From the NCBI RefSeq assembly GCF_964656455.1, contig NC_135719.1:6241163-6305162 (forward strand): a stretch of 64,000 bases of DNA. Direction: 5' to 3'. Numbering within the stretch: position 1 is the stretch's first letter; each line of letters begins with the position of its first letter. The DNA comes from Halichoerus grypus (taxonomy: Eukaryota; Chordata; Mammalia; Carnivora; Phocidae). The position numbers and the translations under genes were made by a program. This document shows, in pieces, positions 32,676-43,529 of this stretch. A model generated the notes under the pieces. It had not been told where the DNA came from and did not search any database. It was given only the letters and a program-made list of their open reading frames with translations.

Positions 32676-33118
32676 GCTCCTCAGACTGTCCCGGCGCTCC
32701 CAAAGGAGCGGTGCCGACCAAGCTGGGAACACAAGAGCAAGGCGAGCAGCACCCCACCTACTGGCCTGGCCCAGGGTGCCTCTCTTTCCTTCCCCTTCAT
32801 CCCAGGGGGCCTGCCTGAGAATAGAGGAGGAAGAGCTATAGACAAAGTGGGCATCCAAGCCAGCCTCTGGCTGCAGGAGGCCTGCCTCCAGGGCTCTTGG
32901 TGGCCACATCCTGGGAAAAGCAGGCAGGAGTGGGGCTGGGAGCTGGCAGTGGATCCGAGCCCTCCTAGGAGACAACTCAGCTGCCAGCCACCAACTGCTG
33001 GGCTCCTCCACTCCCTGCCTGCCCCTCGGCCAGCACCTCCCTTGCTCCCTGCGTCCCCCAGACCACTCTGTGCCGTGCAGATGGCGGCCTCCGTGAATAA
33101 ACGTTCTTGGTGTTCTTT
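32676..33118 (+). other. RHCG: RHCG last exon (3' UTR)
   Basis: A good acceptor (CTCTCCCTGCAG) at 32664-32675 pairs with the donor at 31824. The stretch to the AATAAA signal would be an untranslated exon of about 440 nt. This matches human RHCG in having a non-coding final exon. The exact end is inferred from the poly(A) signal. Confidence 0.75.
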
Positions 33119-33119
33119 G
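33096..33119 (+). terminator. RHCG: RHCG polyadenylation signal
   Basis: A canonical AATAAA (33096-33101) is followed at once by the GT-rich stretch TTCTTGGTGTTCTTTG (33104-33119). It is the first such pairing after the stop codon in the expected last exon. Cleavage is predicted at about 33115-33120. Confidence 0.8.
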
Positions 33120-33589
33120 TAGAATGGGTGTGAATGCTCCAACAGGGCCAATCTGAGCGAGAAAAGGACTTGAGAGGCCTGGCCTCCTGCCCCAGTCCTG
33201 ATCTCCCACACCAACCCACAAGGCAAGGGAAATCATCCCAGGCTGAAGAGGAAGAATTTGGGGTGCTGGAGGCTGCCCCAGTTTGGGGCCCCCTCCCAGG
33301 CTCAGCTTCTGGGCTGGGGCCTCTCTCCAAGGCCCTTCCTGACTTCACATCAACCATCCCAGAAACACAACCCATGATGAAAACTGCCATGTTTACCATG
33401 CCCTTCATGTGACCCTGCTCCCGTTCGAGGGCACTCAGGCAGGGTGGGAGAATAGGGGGGAAGGCTCCTTCGGGCCAGTCCCCTGACCCCAACCCTTCCC
33501 TCCCTCCACAGTGGGAGAAGTTTTCAGCAGTTTAGCTCTCCCCACTTCCTGCGGCCAGCCACCACCCTGGGCAGATTAACACTTCCTAC

Positions 33590-33800
33590 CCTTAGGGGGC
33601 TCACAGTCTAGCTGGGGTCCACCCTGAACTTTGACAGCCATCCGATGCCCAGGGGGCTTCCCAGAGCAGGTCACTGGAGCAGGGTTTTGGAGGCTGAATA
33701 GGAGTTTACCAGAAGGATGGCACAGGCAGAGACCCAGAGATAGGAATCAACATGGCGAGGTTTGGTATGGCTAAAAGAGACGCGAGGCGAAAGTGTGCCA
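33590..33800. repeat. Old L2-like LINE fragment
   Basis: Shows TAGGGGGCTCACAGTCTAGC and GGCACAGGCAGAGACCC in the order of similar relics inside RHCG. It lies 470 bp beyond the poly(A) signal. Confidence 0.4.
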
Positions 33801-34029
33801 GCTGGCGAAGAAGAAGCAGAATCCAGATCCTTTGTGGAGCAAAGACTCCAGGGAAGAAGGGGTGAGGGGAGAGGGAGGAGAAGGTCTCTCCTGCCTCCAA
33901 ATCCGCCCTCCCCGCCCCCCTCACAATTCACACATACATACACACTCAGGCCTTCATTCTCCGTGCGGGGGGGGGGGGGGAGGAGAAGGAGGGGAGGAGG
34001 GAGATGAAATGCAACCTATTCATGTTCCC

Positions 34030-34210
34030 CGCGATGTAACACCCCTCATTTTCCATGCTGGGTAAAGACAAAAACCCTTTACAACCTGTTTCTGGAACTT
34101 GTCAGCAGCTGCCAAGAGGAGCATGTTAATTAAACGTCGGCAAAGATGGAAGCTGGAGGCCCCGGCTCTAATTGGACAGTTTGCTTCACCGGATTGAAAA
34201 ACATTGTGAC
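34030..34210. promoter_or_regulatory. Candidate regulatory element beside orphan CpG island
   Basis: A compact non-repeat stretch with CAGCTG E-box (34106-34111), TTAATTAA (34126-34133), TAATTG with inverted CCAAT (34169-34175) and GTGACAAAGG (34207-34216). Dense, varied transcription-factor-like motifs suggest function; conservation cannot be tested here. Confidence 0.45.
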
Positions 34211-34212
34211 AA

Positions 34213-34690
34213 AGGAGGAGGTGCGCGGCGGCGCGGCAGGGGTGCGGCGTGGCGAGGAGGGGAGCGGCGGCTTTGATTTCCGCGGAGCCCAGCCCCAGCC
34301 GCCCGCCCCCGGCCCGGCGGCCCCGCCCAGCGGCACGCCCACGAGGGCCGGGGAGGGGCCTGTGCGCGGGGGCGGGGGCGGGGGCGGGGGCGCGGGCGCG
34401 CCGGGGGAGACCCTCCCAGAGCCCGCCCGAGGAGCTCGCCCGCGGTCCGCTCGCGGGGCCAGACCCCGCGCAGCACGGGGCTCTGAGGGGCGGGGGCGGG
34501 ACCCCTCCTCCCCCCCCCACCCCATTACCCGACCTGGGTCCTGGGGGCTGTGCGGGGAGGGCACCGAGGACAGAGGTCGGTCGGGCGCCTCAGGGCACTG
34601 TCGAGGCTGCCCTGGGGGCCCGTGCCCGGGGCCCTGTGCAGGGAGCGACCTAGGTCTAGACCTTGTTGCCCAGACTCGCTCTGCGGCTCG
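34213..34690. promoter_or_regulatory. Orphan CpG island downstream of RHCG
   Basis: About 480 bp of very high G+C with frequent CpG, Sp1-type GGGGCGGGG blocks and a (GGGGGC)n run near 34370-34390. It starts about 1.1 kb beyond the RHCG poly(A) signal, with no recognised gene next to it. It could be a promoter of an unannotated RNA or an enhancer with a CpG island. Confidence 0.6.
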
Positions 34691-34699
34691 TCTCGTGAT

Positions 34700-35945
34700 C
34701 AGGGATGAGATCTAAAAATTGTTGGCGCCTGCGAGGCCTTGTCCTGAACAGCAGGGCCTCCCCTCCCCCCGCCCCGGCACTGCAGAGCCTCACGTTTCCA
34801 GCAGGGCTGCAGGGGTGCACAGACACTGTTCCCCCACCTGTGTTTGCACCCCGGGTTTCCTCCTGGCCTTGGCTCACCCATGATGCATGGATGGCCGTTG
34901 TGTGTCCGGCGCCCTACTGAGTGCCTGAAGCCCCTCTGCTCTTGAACCTCTCAGCCACCCTGACAGAAAGCTTGTATCAGACCCATCTCACAGGTGGGGA
35001 GACTGAGGCCCAGAGGCGATGAGTAACCCTTCCGAAGTCACAGGGTTATTAAAGATGGTGCTAGGGTGAGACTGGGGCCCGGGTCCCTCTGATTCCAACG
35101 TCTCAAACTGGGCTCCAGGTTCTCTGCTCTCTGGCCCAGCCACATGAAGGGCTTCCGGACAGTCTGAGAAGACAGTGAGGTTCCGAAGTGGAGAAAACAC
35201 TTTTCAGGGCCTCCAGGCTGAGGGCCGTGAAGTATGGGGGTGTAGCAGGCTGGGGGGGTCACCCGCGAGGGCCCTAGGCAAGTTCCCTACCGGCTCAGGC
35301 CCAACTTGCTCCTCCTGGGGGACGCGTGGTCAACTAGCCCCATCTTCTGTCCCCTTCTGCCTTCGCCCCAGATTTACCCCCCACCCCACCCTCATCTTAA
35401 GCTGCTGCCCGGGGGTCGGGGACTCCATTTGGGGTGGGAGGCCAGGCGGGGGCCTGGAAGAACAAGTATGGGAAGAGGAGCCATTGTGGCTGAGCCTCGG
35501 GGATTAAGAGCTACAAAGTGGCTGTGGAGGGCTGAGTTCCCAGGGGGGGTAGTCTGAGCAGCCTGGGCCTGAGTTGTGTCCAGGCTGCCCGCTGGGCCTA
35601 ATCCCCTGGGAGCTGCAGCCTGAGGAGCCCCAGAAATATAGCTGCTGTGGAGAGAGGGTCGCCCTTGATGGGGTCACGCAGCCTGGAACTGGATGCTGGG
35701 AGTGGCCTCTCTGACGAAGGATGGGCGACGGGGTGTCCACATGTGCCCCTCGCCTGGGCGGGGTATCTGTGTGGGACCTTAAAGATAGGTGACCCAGTGT
35801 GTTAGGGGCAGCGTGTGTCTGAAGTTTAGCGCGTACCTTGAGGGGACTGGGGCCTACGGGCAGCCACTGGGGCCACTGAAGGTCCCTGACTGAGGAAGTG
35901 AGGCATGGACAAAGAGAAGCAGAGCCCTCACCAGCAGGCCCAAGT
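34700..35945. other. Intergenic unique sequence with one MIR
   Basis: A reverse MIR lies at about 34910-35085 (GGTGGGGAGACTGAGGCCC, GAGTAACCCTTCCGAAGTCA). The rest is GC-rich sequence with no gene recognised. Confidence 0.5.
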
Positions 35946-35950
35946 GGGTG

Positions 35951-35951
<1 letters not shown>

Positions 35952-35986
<35 letters not shown>

Positions 35987-35996
35987 GTGCGTGTGC
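35952..35996 (+). repeat. (GT)n microsatellite
   Basis: TG dinucleotide run of about 45 bp with two C interruptions at its 3' side. Confidence 0.95.
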
Positions 35997-36044
35997 ACCA
36001 TCGAGCGGGGTGCTTGAGAAAGGCCCTTCAGAGGCGGCTGGAGG

Positions 36045-36300
36045 GGCTCTGCAAATTGTAATCAGATTAAGGGGGCCAATCACTTAGGGCTCTTGAAAAG
36101 GCCACACGGTTTCTAATCAGCCCTGAGCGCCGGGCCCACAAAGCCAGGGAGGAGCTCGGCGGGAGCCACCCGCTGGGGGGCCTCCGGGGTGGGGGCTGCT
36201 TTCTTCCCTCTCTGTCTCTCATAATTATGTCAATTTGCTAGCCAAATTGTTTGCTCGAGTGGACCAGGGGCTTGTGCCCCATTCATGTGGTAATGTGGGA
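36045..36300. promoter_or_regulatory. Candidate conserved non-coding element
   Basis: Non-repeat AT-leaning islands in GC-rich surroundings: AAATTGTAATCAGATTAAGG (36053-36072), GGTTTCTAATCAGCCC (36108-36123) and ATAATTATGTCAATTTGCTA (36221-36240). These carry homeodomain-type TAATC/TAATTA cores. Confidence 0.4.
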
Positions 36301-36739
36301 ACCCGCAGGCCTCCTGGCTGGGAAAATAGGAGGTACCAACCCTTCTCCAAGGAGCAGGCTGGCCTGGGGGTGTGAGGCACCCGGGCCTTGGGGACACCTC
36401 TGCCAGTGTAGGGCTTTTTTCATGAATTCTAGAAGCTTCCAGCTTGAGTTGTGCTCTAGGATGTCCTTTTGAGTCTATCAAAATGAAGGATGGGGAAGGA
36501 GGCAGGGACCCCAGAGGGGACAGAAGAGGGGGCCTCCAGGTTCCATTAGGATGAAGGTGGGCAGTTCTCTGTTCCTGTGCATAGTCCCTTGTGGGCCAGG
36601 CTGAGTCTTGAGCAGTTAGAGAGCCGCATGGGATCCAAGAGGTGTCAGCGATGCGGTCCTGAAGGAGAGAGTCGCAGCATGCACAGACGGAGATGTGTGG
36701 AAACTCAGAGAAAGTTCTTACCAGTTCACTGAGCCTCTA

Positions 36740-36912
36740 TGAAGGCGCCAGCCACTGTGCACCTACTTTGCACACAGCGGCTCATTGAACCAGGGAGGTA
36801 GGCCCTGGGCTTCCCATTTCACAGACAAAGAAACTGAGGCTCGGAGGAGCTAAGTGACTTGCCCAAAGCCACACAGCTAATAGGTGAGGAACAGAGATTT
36901 GAACCCAGCTCT
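36740..36912 (-). repeat. MIR SINE, well preserved
   Basis: Reverse MIR: CATTTCACAGACAAAGAAAC, TGAGGCTCGGAGGAGCTAAG, TGACTTGCCCAAAGCCACAC, AGCTAATAGGTGAGG. Confidence 0.85.
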
Positions 36913-36914
36913 AT

Positions 36915-38980
36915 CCGATCCCTCTACCCCTTCTGTCTCTCCCCCACCACGGGAGTTCAGTTCTTCCTTTAAGCAGCAAACAGGAGCCAACAGTCCACAT
37001 GGTTCTGTAGGAGGCGTGGAGGATGCAGAAGACTAAGATGACCCAGGGAGGGCATGGTCATGGGACCCTTAGCCCTGGCACACTGTAGTGTGTGCTCCAG
37101 TCGCTCTCACCTGGGAGCTGTGGGCACACTGAAGGGTCAGGCAGGGGATGTGTTGCTTAGGAGCTGTCATGATGTTGGGAACATTCCCTGTTCGGAGGCT
37201 GCACCAGCTGCATTCCCCTGCCCTCTGGGCTCCCCTCACCTCCCCAGACTCTCCTATTTCCCCTGGGTATGGCACTCCGGCCCCAGTTCCTCTGATTATG
37301 GGGCCCTGTCCACTCTGGCTGCTCCCTGCTGGACCCACCTGGCTTGTCAGTGTCCCTCCGAATGTAAGGAGCCCCCTCTCCATCTGGGCTCACGGGGCTG
37401 TTGCCCGACCCCCACACCCACCCCGACTCTTCCATCCAGGGCTGTTAGGATCTGCCCTGTAGGAAGCCGGCAGGGGGATGGGGTGCAGGGTGGCACTGGC
37501 AGGGAGAGAGACCTGGGGGAGGGTCTGCAGCCACAGCTCAGCACCTCTCGCCCCCCAAGACAGAGAAAAGGCCAGGGTCCACGTTTATCACTGTATGGGA
37601 TGATGGCCAGAAATTCTTCCCAGAGCAAATATACTTCAATGGGCAGTTACCATTTGACCTCCATCGGGCCAGGTGCTGGGAGGCCCCCAACACCAGAACC
37701 ACAGACTCCACAGGGAGGCAAGCCCAAGACCACTGACACAGTAACTGGTCAGGATAGGAAGGACGAAAGACTAATAACAGCAAATACAAAGCTTCTACTG
37801 CGTGCCAGCCTCAGTTCTAGGCTCTCAGCACCTAGGAATTCATTCCAGTGTCCCTGCTCTATAGAACCTTCCCGAATGCCATTTCACCATGGGCATACTT
37901 CCCACAGAGCACGCATCACAGGGCCTACTCATCACGTGCCTAGATGGTACCAATAGGATACAATGTTTCACAAGGACAGACCATTCGTTTCTGTTTTCCC
38001 CAGGGCATGATGGAGGGCTTGGCACAGAGGGGGGGTTGGGTAGAGTCTTATCTTTGTGGGGTTAGTCAATTCTTAGGGTAAACATCCAATATGGGCAGTC
38101 ACCCCTGGTGTGCCTTTCACAATTGCCCCGCAAGCCCGTATGCATCGTTGGGCATACACAACTCTAAACAGTCCTATACCTATATGTAAATGGATGTACT
38201 AATACGTAGTATACGAGAAAGAGTACCTATTCAAATGTATTTTTATGGTTTTTTTAATTAAAAACATTGAGCGTTTATGCACATGATTAAAAGCACGCGA
38301 GAGAAACATCACTGTAAATGCTTGATAGAAGAAGGTATCAATCACTGAACAAACCCAGGGACGAGTCCGGCCCATCTGCTCGTCTTTCCCCTCAAACCAC
38401 CCCCCTGTTGTCCTAACACTGTCTCTCCTGTCCCTGAAATTTCCCCACTTGTGTCACTGAACACCAACCCCCAGCCCCCCAGGTCAGATGTCTCAAAGGC
38501 TGTAGTTACGTAGTTACGAGTGGCACTCCAGTGCCCGAGGCCTCTTCTAGCCTCTCTGGTCAGCTGCTACCACCGATTGAATGACAGGTCACCTAGCTGA
38601 CCCTTGGACACACCAGGAACCACCCCCGGAAGGTGGATGATGCGCACGCTCACGCACCTACACACTGGGTGCTTGTAAAAAGCTGCTTCACCAAGGACCT
38701 GGCCCTCCCATGTGTTCCTGAGCGATGCTGCTGCGAGGTCCAGCAGGCAGACCTGGCACGAATGCCAGTCCCTTCGGCCAAGGGGAGAGGAAGAGGACGG
38801 AACCCCTTGTGAATTTTGCTTGGACGACTCAGACCTGTCCCCCAGAGTGTCCTCGGGGAGGCTGCTGGGAAAAACTTAACTCTTCCCTTGATCCCTCCTG
38901 AGTCATCATAGCAAACATTTTTCCTTTATCATCTTAAAAGCTAATAACTCTTTCAAAAAGAAAATTTTTAAGAATTTGGA
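36915..38980. other. Intergenic sequence, mostly unassigned
   Basis: Holds the longest open frame of the window (300 codons, 37054-37956), which I judge accidental. A MIR-like patch overlaps its end (37770-37850). AT-rich sequence at 38220-38340 may be an old LINE relic. No gene recognised. Confidence 0.45.
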
Positions 38981-38982
38981 AA

Positions 38983-39158
38983 TTTGGGGAGCACCTGGGG
39001 GGCTCAGTTGGTTAAGCGTCTGCCTTGGGCTCAGGTCATGATCCCGGGGTCCTGGGTTGGGGGAGCCTGCTTCTCCCTCTCCCTCTCCCTGCCGCTCTCC
39101 CTGCTTGTGTGCTCTGTCTGTCAAATAAATAAATAAAATCTTAAAAAAAAAAAAAAAA
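38983..39158 (+). mobile_element. CAN-SINE with internal deletion, 13-bp target duplication
   Basis: Head and tail are normal, but the body between GGGTCCTGGG and GGAGCCTGCTTCTCC lacks about 25 bp. AAGAATTTGGAAA is at 38970-38982 and 39159-39171. It ends the 28-kb SINE-free block. Confidence 0.92.
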
Positions 39159-39535
39159 AAGAATTTGGAAACTTGGGTCTCATCCTTCCCAAAATAAACA
39201 TAAACTCTTTTGAAGGGTGAATGAAGCTCCCCACCTGGAAGGCCTCCGTGGGGTCTCAGGGAGAATCATCTTCCTGCCTTTCAGGGCCCCCAGCGGGCCA
39301 GTTCTGGAAGTCTGCCTCGGACCCAGCACAGAGGTAGCACTGGCTCCCCGTGAGCTTCAGAGCGAAGAGCAAATCAGCTCCGACAGAGGGCATGATGCTC
39401 TCCGCGCAGAGCCTCCGAGAACTGCCCAGATGGCCCTGCTAAGGGAGGCGGGGGACTGGGTCTGCGGAGCCTGAGGGAGCCTGGAGTGAGCGCCCGTCAC
39501 CTCCCTCCTTCCCTCCCTTTCTTGCCTCCTCTCCT

Positions 39536-39815
39536 GGGGCACCTGCGTGGCTCAGTTGGTTCAGCGCCCCTCCTCTTTCCGTCTCTGTCTGGCTCTCTCT
39601 ACCTGTGTGGGTCTTGCTCTCCTTTCCCTCTCCATCTCCCTTCTTCTGTCTCCACCCCCATCCACAGCCTCTCCTCCACCTCTCCCTTTGATTTCCCCTC
39701 TTCTTCCCTCCTTCTCTATCTGCCTGATTCCCCCTCTTACCTTCCCATCTTCTCTATTTTCCTCTCCTCTCTCTCTGGCTCTCTCATACTCCGTCTCCCT
39801 CCCCACTCACCCCCT
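39536..39815 (+). mobile_element. CAN-SINE head joined to a long polypyrimidine tract
   Basis: GGGGCACCTGCGTGGCTCAG and TTGGTTCAGCG give a clear SINE head (39536-39567). The normal body is missing and about 240 bp of C/T-rich sequence follows. No AATAAA tail is seen. Confidence 0.65.
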
Positions 39816-39819
39816 CTGG

Positions 39820-42800
39820 AGGATGCTCTGTGGGATCATGCCAAGCCCAGAGGGAAGGTCAGGGCACCCTGTGGGGACCAGTACAGACTGCCATTAACCT
39901 GTCATTTCTGCCTCCAGCCAGGAAAAGAGTGGGGCCCGGGGGCAGCGGGGGGACGGCCGTCACTGGAGCTGGGCATCTCAGCCTGAGGCTGACAGCTGAG
40001 AGTAGAAGCCACCCAGTCAGAGGGCTGCAGACATGCTCCAGGGCACCAAGGGCAGCTGCGGTGGGTTTCCGGACGCCAGTCCGGCGTCGCCACCCGCTCT
40101 TGACTTCTGGGCAAGGGGGAACCTCCGCACAGGGAGAATCTGGGCTGGTGGCCACAATCAAGCCTCCCTTGCCTGCAGCCCTGGGAATGGAGGTTAGGGA
40201 TCTCAGTGAGGCCAAAAGCAAAGGCTCAAACCCAGCAGCCCACTGGCCACCCCTCCCCACCCTCCCAGGGGCTTTAAAATATGAATCTGTATTTTTAAAG
40301 TGGCAAATTTCATATTTAAAAATTATTTGAGTCCTCTCTCGAGGACCTGGCAACGCTGGGCTACGGCTGAGCAGCAGTGGCCCTGGCGGCCTGTTCCGCG
40401 CTCCCCTGTCCTGCTGGCCCCTCCTCCTTGAACCTGGGATGCCTCCTTACCGTCACCTGCCCCATCTCTGTAAGCTCACAAGTATGTGGCCTCTGACAGC
40501 AGAGAGATGCTCTGGGCAGGCGTAGAGGCCCAAGTGCTACCACTAACTTAACTTGTGACGTTGGCCAAGGGGTGCCTGCTCTCTGGGCCTCAGCTTTTCC
40601 ATCTGTGAAATGGGAGGTTGGAGGAGCCCAGCAGTAAGACTTGCCTTTAGGAGCATCTGGCGAAAGATATGGGCCCCCTCCCTAGAGAAAAGGACCTGTG
40701 CATAGATTTGCCTGTGATTGGAGACGGTCACGTGCCCCTCCCCCTGGGGGCCAAGGATCCCAGGCTGAGAACCTCTGCTGAGCACCAGGGTCCTCTCCCC
40801 CTCGGCCTTAGCCAGCTGAGTCCAGGCCGACCCACACTCTCAGACCTGACTGGCCAGGCTACCCCTTCTCTGGGTGAGCCGGGACGCTCCCCGTCCCCAG
40901 CCAGGCTGGCACCTGCCCATCGATATGCCGGAGGGGTCCCGGCTGGCGCTGGATTAGCATAACGCACTCCGGGAGGTAAAGGCCCACCAGGCGGCCTCTG
41001 TGTGCAGCACCCGCCTTTGTCCTGGCCTCAGGACGGGGTAGGACGGCCCAGGCAGCTCGTACACTTTTGACTGCCAGATGAAAGGGGGCGACATAAAGGG
41101 GCTGCCTGGGCTGAGGATGGGGTTGCTTTGTGCCCCTCCAGACGGAGTTACAGACGGCTGTGAAACGTCAGTTAGAGCTGAATAAAGACATTTGCTCAGT
41201 CCAGACGCGCCTCCTTTCAGCTGGGGAGGTGTTTCCAGGCTGGGCCCGGGATGCCTTTGGCAACCTAATTTGGTGATTGTGACTCTGTAAGCGGCCCTGG
41301 CATTCATCACGCCCAGGGAGGATGGGAACAGGCTGGGCTGGCCCGACCCAGCTCTGAGAGGTGTCCTGGAATGTGGCCTTGGGGTGGGGACAGAATGGAG
41401 CAGCTCACCTCCCTTCCCTGCTCCTCCAGGCCAGGCCTAGGTCCCGGGGGTGGGGGCAGGCCCAGAGCCACACAATCCCCCTGTATCAGTCAGGCCCCCT
41501 TCCCAGGCCTTTGTGGGTACCAAGGTGGTCCAGTGCCCCTGGCCTCTAGTGATTAGGGTTAGGGTTCACTGGTCCTTCCTCCTGATGGGTTACGATGCCG
41601 TGTTGTTGAGGGGACAGCATGAAGAGAGCCTGGGGTTCAAGTCCCAGGGCCACCAGAGACGCTGAGCCCATTCCCTGACATCGCTGAGCTCCTGGGCCAA
41701 CCCGGGAATCACCACGTTCAGCCCTCTCACCTGAATAAGCCTGCATTTGTTGAAGCTCTGTCTTGCCCATCAGGCTGTTAGTTCCTTGCAGACAAAAACA
41801 ATCCGACCCGACTCGGCAGGACAGCCTGGGGCTCATATTCCTGGTTGTGCACTTTCAGAGTGACAAAGGGCTTGTGCTACTCAGAGCCACCTTGAGGGGA
41901 GGCCGCACAGCCGTGGTGGGGTGTGAGGACCTGGGACAGAGCATTGATGTGGGGCAGAGTGAGCCGGGCTGCCCCTTCCCAGAGGGTGGTGGCCCCTGAG
42001 CTGCCCTTGCCCCAGGAGACCTCATCCCCAGGGGGTTTCAGGCAGCAAAGGTATTTCCTGAGGAGGACCCCCAGGCTCCCTGGGACCCCAGCAGGACCAG
42101 GCAACTGACCCTTTAGCCACATGTGTCCTGCCCTGAACAAAAGCCAGTGAGCCACCTCTTACAGGGGTCAAGAGCAGAAACAGCCCTGATAATGACCCTT
42201 CTGCTTGCTGAGCACCCCTGTTGTGCACTTGCCCCCAGACTACACCTGAAAAAGCCGCTCACAGCTGAGAGGTGGCCCCCCTGAGAGGTGCGGGGCAGAG
42301 CATGGTCGCTGGGCCAGCCTGCTCCTTGTGATCCTCGCTCTGCCACTTACCAGCTGTCGGACTTTAGCAAGCCCAGCTGACTCCCCAGTGCCTGACCTTA
42401 CAGACCTGCCAGTGTTAATGACACATCCTAGTGTGTCCCAGGGCTGGGATTTGAATCCAGTGTGGTCTGACTTCTGACACGTGCTTGCTACTTCTCACGG
42501 GCCCCCTTCCCCGCTTAGGTGCAGGCCCTTGGGAGGTGACTGCCCAGGATGGATGAGCCCAGTTCCCTTGTATCTTCCAGCTCCCTCCCTCCTACGTCCC
42601 CACTCAGCACTCCTCAGTCTCTCATTCCCGACAGTGGCCGAAACATCCATGACTTGCGGACCGGCCCAGGCCAGGCCTGTGTGTGTGCGTTTGCGTGTGC
42701 GTATTAGCTACGGATGCATGTGGCCTGGAGCAGGGGCCTCGAACCACGCCGATACTCCGAAAAGGCAGGACAAAGGTGGGCCCACGGTGATGGCTAGATT

Positions 42801-43055
42801 GTGGGGGTGAGTCCCAATGTGGAACCGGTGAAATAAGAGGCCAAGGAAGCTGGAGTATCCCTCAGGAAGGACCGGCAGCTGCAGACCTGCACTGCATTCA
42901 CCCCTGGACACCCCTGCAGGCAGGCTTGAAGCGGGACCCATCCTCGGAGCCTGTGAACCCCTGGGGGCAGGCGTGCGTCCCTGAGAGACCTGTGACCAAC
43001 AGACGGGGTGGCTGATGCGTGTCTGAGCCTGTGAGCAAGCTCGTGCCCTGCCAGT
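39820..43055. other. Intergenic unique sequence
   Basis: MIR-like patches at 40535-40625 (CTTGTGACGTTGGCCAAGGG, TTTTCCATCTGTGAAATGGG) and 42325-42480 (CTCTGCCACTTACCAGCTG). An AT-rich patch at 40275-40330 (AATATGAATCTGTATTTTTA) may be regulatory. No gene recognised. Confidence 0.5.
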
Positions 43056-43059
43056 GAGG

Positions 43060-43525
43060 GCATTTAAGGTCATTCATATTTAATCTTTTTTGAATAGCTA
43101 ATACTTTCACCTAGGACAAAAATAAAAAGTTTTACAGTGAGAAGTGTCCTTCATGTCCTTGTCCCACAGCTGCCCCGCTCTCGCTACTCCCTAAAAAGGT
43201 AAGAACTATTCTTCATTTATTGTGTCTCCTTCCAGTTTCTTGACACATAAACAAGCCGATACAAATCTGTATTCTTTTCTTCTCCCCATTTTACTCAGCT
43301 TCATAGGATTACATCAAGCGGTCCTCTCTTGAGGCGCCATTTGCTCTGTTTCAACCTTTTGCTTTTACAAATGTCGCTACAACGAATAACCTTGCGCATG
43401 AGTCCATTCTCACAAGAGCAAGCGTATCCGTGAGATAAATTCACAGAAGGGGGATTGTGGGACGAAAGCTTCTATGCAACTTGTCATTTCACCATATCTT
43501 GCCAAATCGTCTTCCGTGGGTCAGG
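43060..43525. mobile_element. Old LINE-1 fragment
   Basis: Follows an old LINE-1 order: AATACTTTCACCTAGGACAA, CTTGTCCCACAGCTGCCCC, TTTTGCTTTTACAAATGTCG, ACGAATAACCTTGCGCATGA, AAATTCACAGAAGGGGGATT. Confidence 0.6.
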
Positions 43526-43529
43526 TATC

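Noticed and set aside
34146..34715. 189-codon open frame through the orphan CpG island
   Set aside because: The translation is mostly Gly/Ala/Pro/Arg from GC-rich DNA, and overlapping frames on both strands are equally open.
37054..37956. Longest open frame in the window (300 codons, +)
   Set aside because: The translation has no recognisable domain, is low-complexity in places, overlaps a MIR-like repeat near its end and has other open frames across it. Intergenic GC-rich DNA gives such frames by chance.
41551..41568. Telomere-like TTAGGGTTAGGG
   Set aside because: Only about two units are present, expected by chance or as trivial slippage. It is not an interstitial telomere array.
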